DNA from: JAVBMJ01 sp031552535
GTDB lineage: Bacteria; Bacteroidota; Bacteroidia; Bacteroidales; Rikenellaceae
Direction of reading: 5' to 3'
Assembly: GCA_031552535.1 (NCBI GenBank)
Contig: JAVBMJ010000067.1
Span: forward strand, 1-19,419
Length of the DNA: 19,419 nucleotides
The notes below the pieces were generated by a model. The model saw only the letters and a program-made list of their open reading frames with translations, was not told the DNA's origin and made no database searches. A program made the position numbers and the translations under genes. Below are positions 15,491-19,419 of this stretch, piece after piece. Positions within the stretch are counted from its first letter, which is position 1; each line of letters opens with the position of its first letter.

Positions 15491-16867
15491 ATGGGTCTAT
15501 TCTCAAGCAAAAAAGAGGGCGGATTGATGGATGTCATCCGTTGCGACGAACCGGCGGACTATCTGATATGGAAGTGGTCGCCTGGTGGCGAAGCATCGAA
15601 AAAAGAGAACGCCATACGTTATGGAAGTTCCGTGAGGGTCAAAGACGGCGAGGTAGCGGTGTTTGTCTACAAGCAGCGTAGCGGCCTGATGCAGGATTTT
15701 ATCGTCGGGCCATACGACGAGACGATCAAAACGGCCAACTTCCCCGTGTTGACAAGCATAGTGGGAAGCGCCTTCGGAGGGAACTCTCCGTTCCAGGCCG
15801 AAATATATTTTATCAACCTGGCGGGCAACGTGCGGATGCCGTTCTTTATTCCGCGGGTCAACATCACCGACCCGCGCAACGACGACTATCCGGTGCCGGC
15901 AGCTGTGAAAGGTAGCTTGATGTTCAACATCAGCGACTACCAGAACTTTATCAAGCTCAACAAGCTGATAGATTTCAGCATCGAGGACTTCTTCGATCAG
16001 ATAAAAGACCCGCTGACGGCCAACGTGTCGTCGCTCGTGGGACGTTCGGCCAGGGAGTGTAAATTTTCAGTGTTCAGGGTCGACTCGTATCTGTTGGAAA
16101 TCAGCCAATTCATAGAAAATGCGTTGCGGCAGCGTGTGGAGCACGATTATGGTGTCAACATCAAGCAGGTCAATATCGCCGAGATAAACCTCGATGAGGA
16201 ACATCCCAATTTCGAACGTCTGGACAAGATATTGAAAGGGCGGGCGGAATTGATAGCCGACGAACAAACCATGGCTACGGTACGCAACGTGGAGGATATA
16301 CGCATAATGGACCTCGACCTGCGTGCCAGGGCCAACGAGGAGATGCAGCGGGCCCAGAAACTGCAGACCGAAAATACTTACATCGGCGCCCACCAGATAA
16401 ACATACAGGGCGAGGTGGCCAAAACAGCGGCCGAAAGCCTGGGTCAGTTGGGAGGCAGCGGCGGCATGAACATGGATTTCGGTGGAGGTGGCGGAGGCAT
16501 GAATCCTGCTGCCATGATGACCGGGATGATGATGGGAACAGCTGTTGGCGGCAGCATGTCGAACATGATGGGCAATATGATGCAGGGAGTGAACACTCCG
16601 CAGCCGCCTCCGCCTCCCGTAGGTGCCACGGCTTCGTACCACATATCCAACCATGGGCAGCAGGCGGGACCATACACATTGGCCCAATTGCAACAGATGG
16701 TCGTGCAGGGTGGAATGACAAAAAGCACGCATGTGTGGAAGCAGGGCATGAGCGGATGGCTAATGGCCGAACAGGTCCCCGAGATAGCACAGCTTTTCGG
16801 TGCGGTTCCCCCGCCGCCTCCGGCCGGTATGCCGGGCACTCCACCACCACCGCCGGCAGGGCTATAA
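15491..16867 (+). CDS. YdjI-type SPFH domain protein with C-terminal GYF_2 domain and proline tracts
   Basis: This 458 aa protein has no signal peptide or membrane helix and should sit on the cytoplasmic side of the membrane. The SPFH/Band-7 domain of YdjI type covers about 12-290; its start (LMDVIRCDEPADYLIWKW) and YGSSVRVKDGEVAVFVYKQ are typical of that group. It ends in a charged helix (about 245-295). A Gly/Met-rich linker (about 320-366) leads to a proline tract (372-376) and a GYF_2 domain at about 383-436, including QQAGPYTLAQLQQMV and VWKQGMSGWLMAEQVPEI. Two more proline tracts follow (440-444 and 451-455), ending in PAGL. SPFH proteins oligomerise into membrane scaffolds; in Bacillus, YdjI helps bring PspA to the membrane (established). 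There is no PspA gene here. Such proteins are often mislabelled virion core protein. Confidence 0.92.
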   Translation: MGLFSSKKEGGLMDVIRCDEPADYLIWKWSPGGEASKKENAIRYGSSVRVKDGEVAVFVYKQRSGLMQDFIVGPYDETIKTANFPVLTSIVGSAFGGNSPFQAEIYFINLAGNVRMPFFIPRVNITDPRNDDYPVPAAVKGSLMFNISDYQNFIKLNKLIDFSIEDFFDQIKDPLTANVSSLVGRSARECKFSVFRVDSYLLEISQFIENALRQRVEHDYGVNIKQVNIAEINLDEEHPNFERLDKILKGRAELIADEQTMATVRNVEDIRIMDLDLRARANEEMQRAQKLQTENTYIGAHQINIQGEVAKTAAESLGQLGGSGGMNMDFGGGGGGMNPAAMMTGMMMGTAVGGSMSNMMGNMMQGVNTPQPPPPPVGATASYHISNHGQQAGPYTLAQLQQMVVQGGMTKSTHVWKQGMSGWLMAEQVPEIAQLFGAVPPPPPAGMPGTPPPPPAGL

Positions 16868-16884
16868 ATAAAGTTGATTTATAA

Positions 16885-16938
16885 CCTGTTCAGGCATCCC
16901 TCCATAGGGGTTTAAAGTTTTCAGATGTTCCGAACAGG
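16885..16938 (+). other. Structured spacer between the SPFH and GYF genes
   Basis: CCTGTTC (16885-16891) pairs with GAACAGG (16932-16938). Inside it CATC can pair with GATG, and CCCT with AGGG around CCAT (about 16898-16909). The result is a nested RNA fold 46 bp before the next start. No T-run follows, so it is more likely an mRNA processing or stability element than a terminator. Confidence 0.35.
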
Positions 16939-16983
16939 AGTTTAATTCATAGATTATAGATTAACTCTTAAAAAATGCAGATT

Positions 16984-17367
16984 ATGAGCGACGACAATAA
17001 AATGATGGATATAATGGGGCTTGCCATGGGGCTTTCGATGGCTTCCCTATTCAGCCAGGCCATGGGAAAAGCCATGACCGGCTCGATGAACCAGGTCTCG
17101 GCAGCTCAGGCACCGTTGGGCGACCCTGTTTTCCCGGGACAGTTATCGGCAGTGCAGGCATCCACGCCGTATATCCACGCCATTATCGGCGGGCAGCAAC
17201 GGGGGCCATATTCATTGAACGACGTGGTGGCGATGATCCGCCGTGGCGAGATCACTACTGATACGTATATCTGGAAACCTGGGATGACGGCCTGGGCGCA
17301 GGCCAAAGACGTTACCGATATCGCACCCCAGTTATCGATAACTCCTCCTCCTGTTCCGGGCTTATAA
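16984..17367 (+). CDS. Met-rich GYF_2 domain protein with proline tail
   Basis: This is a 127 aa protein from ATG 16984 (MSDDNKMMDIMG). An in-frame ATG at 16975 would add three residues (MQI), but the GATT-ATG context at 16984 matches the starts at 9052 and 13962. The first ~35 residues form a Met-rich hydrophobic or amphipathic helix (MMDIMGLAMGLSMASLFSQA). A Pro/Ala-rich linker precedes a GYF_2 domain at about 63-117 (GGQQRGPYSLNDVVAMIRRG, then IWKPGMTAWAQAKDV), and the protein ends in TPPPVPGL. The order Met-rich, GYF, PPP tail ending in GL repeats the last third of the SPFH protein encoded 107 bp upstream, so it is probably a partial duplicate of it. GYF domains bind proline-rich peptides in eukaryotes; for prokaryotic GYF_2 this is inferred. 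It is probably cytoplasmic. Confidence 0.88.
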   Translation: MSDDNKMMDIMGLAMGLSMASLFSQAMGKAMTGSMNQVSAAQAPLGDPVFPGQLSAVQASTPYIHAIIGGQQRGPYSLNDVVAMIRRGEITTDTYIWKPGMTAWAQAKDVTDIAPQLSITPPPVPGL

Positions 17368-17575
17368 TAACCATGCCGGGGCCGATTGCATTGCGGTCAG
17401 CTGTTTGCCCGTTGCGGAATTACGTCAAGGCGATTACAGCGGGAAAGACCCGAGGATTTGCTTTGCCGGCACGGTATTCGGGTGACCGTTAAGACCTCTT
17501 TTTTAGTGCAATAAAATTTAAATAATGTCCCGTAAGGGTTCCTATAACGCATTAATGAATTTAACAGCAACCGAT

Positions 17576-17914
17576 ATGAAAATCAATCCTGTTCTTTCGG
17601 CCGTAGCGGTTATCGTCGGGCTATTGGTATTTTACGCATTCTTCATGGCATGCGACCATATATGGTTCCCGATAGGTGGAGGTGTGATGGCCATTGTCAC
17701 TTTGGTAGCAGCCCTGGGGGTGTCGTTTCCCGAACAGCCGCGCAGTTCTGCCGTGCAGAAAGTGGCTTCGCTGGCATGGTTCTTTGTGCTGCTGGTCCTG
17801 GGTATTGTCCTTGCCGTATTGGGTGCTTCGGTACATACATATGTCATTGCATGCGGGATAGGGCTCGTGGCATGGATCCTGACCGCCTATTTCATCGTTA
17901 AAAGCGACCAATAA
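17576..17914 (+). CDS. Small four-helix inner-membrane protein, unknown function
   Basis: From ATG 17576 this is a 112 aa protein with four predicted membrane helices at about 5-24, 29-49, 63-83 and 86-106. It has short loops, a Pro/Gln/Arg loop in the middle (FPEQPRSSAVQK) and a short C-terminal KSDQ tail. The frame stays open to ATG 17525, which would add 17 polar residues (MSRKGSYNALMNLTATD). I prefer 17576 because a membrane helix then starts normally and because CCGATATGAAAA repeats the context of the start at 14929; the upstream start cannot be ruled out. The stop is one base before the ATG of the next gene, so translation of the two is likely coupled. The 157 bp upstream of 17525 holds no convincing promoter or terminator. 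No family is recognised. Confidence 0.75.
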   Translation: MKINPVLSAVAVIVGLLVFYAFFMACDHIWFPIGGGVMAIVTLVAALGVSFPEQPRSSAVQKVASLAWFFVLLVLGIVLAVLGASVHTYVIACGIGLVAWILTAYFIVKSDQ

Positions 17915-17915
17915 A

Positions 17916-19220
17916 ATGGCTGGTAAAAAAGTCTTTATGGCAGCACTCCTCACAGTGGGGATAACTGCCGCTTCTGCATTCCAGATCGCGAAAGTAGTTG
18001 AACGCAGCACCAAAAAAATGCCAGAATGGGTCGGGCGCAGCCAAAGCGGATATGTAATAACTTCGGCTGTAAAGAACGATCTGGAGTCGGCGCAGGCGGC
18101 TTGTATGGAAAATGTCAAATCGCGGGTGATCGAGTCGGTGGCCGAGTATATATCCTCGTCGAGCACGCACTCCACAAGTCAGTCTACGAAGGATGGGCAC
18201 ACCGAGCTTTCCGACCTTTTCATGTCGAACCTGCGTACCGCCTCGGCCAATATGCCTTTCATAAAGGGTATTTCTTCGTCCAAAGTCGCCGACTCGTACT
18301 GGGAAAAACGGCAGGACAAGGCGACAGGTGAAACGACCTATTTCTATGCGATGAAGTATCCATTCCCCGAGTCGGAACTTCGCGAGTTGATAGCAGAATT
18401 CGAGCGCCGCGACCGTGAGATGAGCGACAAATATGCCGCACTCGAAACAGCCCTGCCCAGGGTCGGATCTACCGACGAAATCGACCGTGCGATAGCTTCG
18501 CTGGAGCCTTTGATCGCCTATTTTTTCGACGATGTGCGCCGCACGGCGGCAGTGTCGTTACAGGCATCGTACCGCAAGCTCTATGACCAGATCATGATAC
18601 GTCCTGTGGATGAAAAGCCCGGACGATATGAATTCGCTTTCCTGCTGGGAGGAAAGGAGATCACCACACCGGTAAAGCCGGTGTTGAAGTCGGAAACCCT
18701 GACACAGTTGCGTTACGAGCCTTCGGGCAGTAACTATGTTATACTTTATGACTACACATATTGCGAAAAGTACGTTCCCAACGAGATACAGGTCTCATTC
18801 CGTTTCGGAAACCGCTACCTGCAACATAAGATATACTATACGGAACGCGGCAACACAACGGCATCTGTAGTTCCTGACGGGGAAATTGTTCTGGACGCTG
18901 CACAGAAGAGCGACACTACGCTTGCCGGTATTACGGTCAGGATGACCATACGGAGCCAGGGGTGCCCTGAGTTCACTGTGCGCGGCATGATGCTGAACAT
19001 TCCCGGTGTGGAAGGCGTGGTAATCGCCGATGGCATCGACCAGACGTTTAAGGGCAACGGAGAGCATACGCTTAAACTCTCGATCCCGGGGCCTGTGACA
19101 CTCCTCAGGAAGCAGGACGGGAAGATCAACCTGCTCCGTGGGTCGGTCAGTATCGAGTGCCAGGGAGAGGGTGCGGCTAAAAGCGTGAAGCTGGCACAAC
19201 CCATGAGATGCAACTGGTAG
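17916..19220 (+). CDS. Secreted LPP20-like protein with beta-rich C-terminal domain
   Basis: This 434 aa protein starts with a signal peptide or anchor (KKVFMAALLTVGITAASA, likely cut at about 21). The mature start includes PEWVG at 36-40, a strand (GYVITSAVKND), then a helix with AQAACMENVKSRVIESVAEYI. Later come IKGISSSKVADSYWEK and YFYAMKYPFPESEL (142-155). This series, PEWV, Ala-rich helix, YW, then an aromatic strand, is characteristic of LPP20-type proteins, but the lipobox cysteine is absent. A helical segment at about 155-235 (FERRDREMSDKYAALETAL) is followed by about 200 residues of beta-rich sequence without recognised motifs. The stop of the membrane protein gene is one base upstream, so the two products may work together. 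It is the last gene, and no terminator is visible after it. Confidence 0.85.
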   Translation: MAGKKVFMAALLTVGITAASAFQIAKVVERSTKKMPEWVGRSQSGYVITSAVKNDLESAQAACMENVKSRVIESVAEYISSSSTHSTSQSTKDGHTELSDLFMSNLRTASANMPFIKGISSSKVADSYWEKRQDKATGETTYFYAMKYPFPESELRELIAEFERRDREMSDKYAALETALPRVGSTDEIDRAIASLEPLIAYFFDDVRRTAAVSLQASYRKLYDQIMIRPVDEKPGRYEFAFLLGGKEITTPVKPVLKSETLTQLRYEPSGSNYVILYDYTYCEKYVPNEIQVSFRFGNRYLQHKIYYTERGNTTASVVPDGEIVLDAAQKSDTTLAGITVRMTIRSQGCPEFTVRGMMLNIPGVEGVVIADGIDQTFKGNGEHTLKLSIPGPVTLLRKQDGKINLLRGSVSIECQGEGAAKSVKLAQPMRCNW

Positions 19221-19299
19221 ATGTGTGTCAACCGGGGTGGACTCCTGAAAATATGCACGGAAAGCAGAAACGGCCTGTAAAGTACCGTTATTATCCATA

Positions 19300-19419
19300 A
19301 CGATCCGGGGGTGGGGGGCGGTTAGGGGGAAACCCCGGTGGGTAGTAAATTGTGCGGGTAAATGTTTGGGGGGGGTGTTTGTGTGGGTTGGGGTGAGTGT
19401 TTGTTTTTTTTTTCAAGAT
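19300..19419. other. Degraded contig end, no features
   Basis: The last ~120 bases are dominated by G and T homopolymer runs (GGGGGTGGGGGGCGG, TTTTTTTTTT) and have no coding frame or motif. The composition differs sharply from the rest of the window. The first ~50 bases (CCCCCGGCCGGCCGC and similar) have the same character. Both look like low-quality assembly edges and not native sequence. Confidence 0.6.

Noticed and set aside
15491..16867. Phage or viral origin suggested by the common label virion core protein for this family
   Set aside because: The domain content is SPFH plus GYF_2, which is cellular; there are no phage genes in the window.
9052..19220. True curli or flagellar cluster
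   Set aside because: No CsgA/CsgB-like repeat protein, no lipidated CsgG and no flagellar structural genes are present; only fold-level resemblance is seen.

Overview
The window is a piece of a Bacteroidota chromosome, most likely Bacteroidales and possibly an Alistipes-like Rikenellaceae (inference). The support is: no strong Shine-Dalgarno sites, a Bacteroidetes-type promoter (TTTC, 19 bp, TATACTTG) at 8861-8891, signal peptides that nearly all leave Gln as the first mature residue, and the protein families present. All 18 genes are on the + strand. I see no tRNA, rRNA, CRISPR array, transposase or phage gene. The first ~50 and last ~120 bases look like degraded contig ends.

Region 1 (95-5929) is a complete MacAB-TolC-like tripartite exporter: separate ABC ATPase, two MacB/FtsX-type permeases, a HlyD-type periplasmic adaptor and a TolC-type outer-membrane factor. 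Region 2 (5956-8768) is housekeeping: ispE of the MEP isoprenoid pathway, then a biotin-dependent acyl-CoA carboxyltransferase and its biotin carrier protein, closed by a clear intrinsic terminator at 8788-8821.

Region 3 (8861-19220) is the interesting part: ten genes, nearly all unnamed. Seven encode signal-peptide proteins or barrel-like proteins. Several resemble the fold families that surround curli and flagellar outer-membrane assembly: a CsgG/TolB-like domain, a FlgT C-terminal-like SH3 segment and LPP20/FlgP-like segments. The other genes encode inner-membrane and cytoplasmic partners. They are a zinc-ribbon protein with three membrane helices and a probable periplasmic helical domain, a YdjI-type SPFH protein with a C-terminal GYF_2 domain and proline tracts, a second short Met-rich/GYF/proline-tail protein, and a small four-helix membrane protein whose stop lies one base before an LPP20-like secreted protein. 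My working hypothesis is an uncharacterised trans-envelope complex. It would have an SPFH/GYF scaffold at the inner membrane, related in logic to the Bacillus YdjG/YdjI partners of PspA, and a CsgG/FlgT/LPP20-like set in the periplasm and outer membrane.

The non-coding DNA of region 3 is also structured. A ~170 bp imperfect palindrome flanked by a 7 bp direct repeat (12308-12493) looks like a MITE-type insertion. The 409 bp gap at 13553-13961 holds repeated TTAAACAGG-containing units. A hairpin terminator follows the first gene of the cluster.
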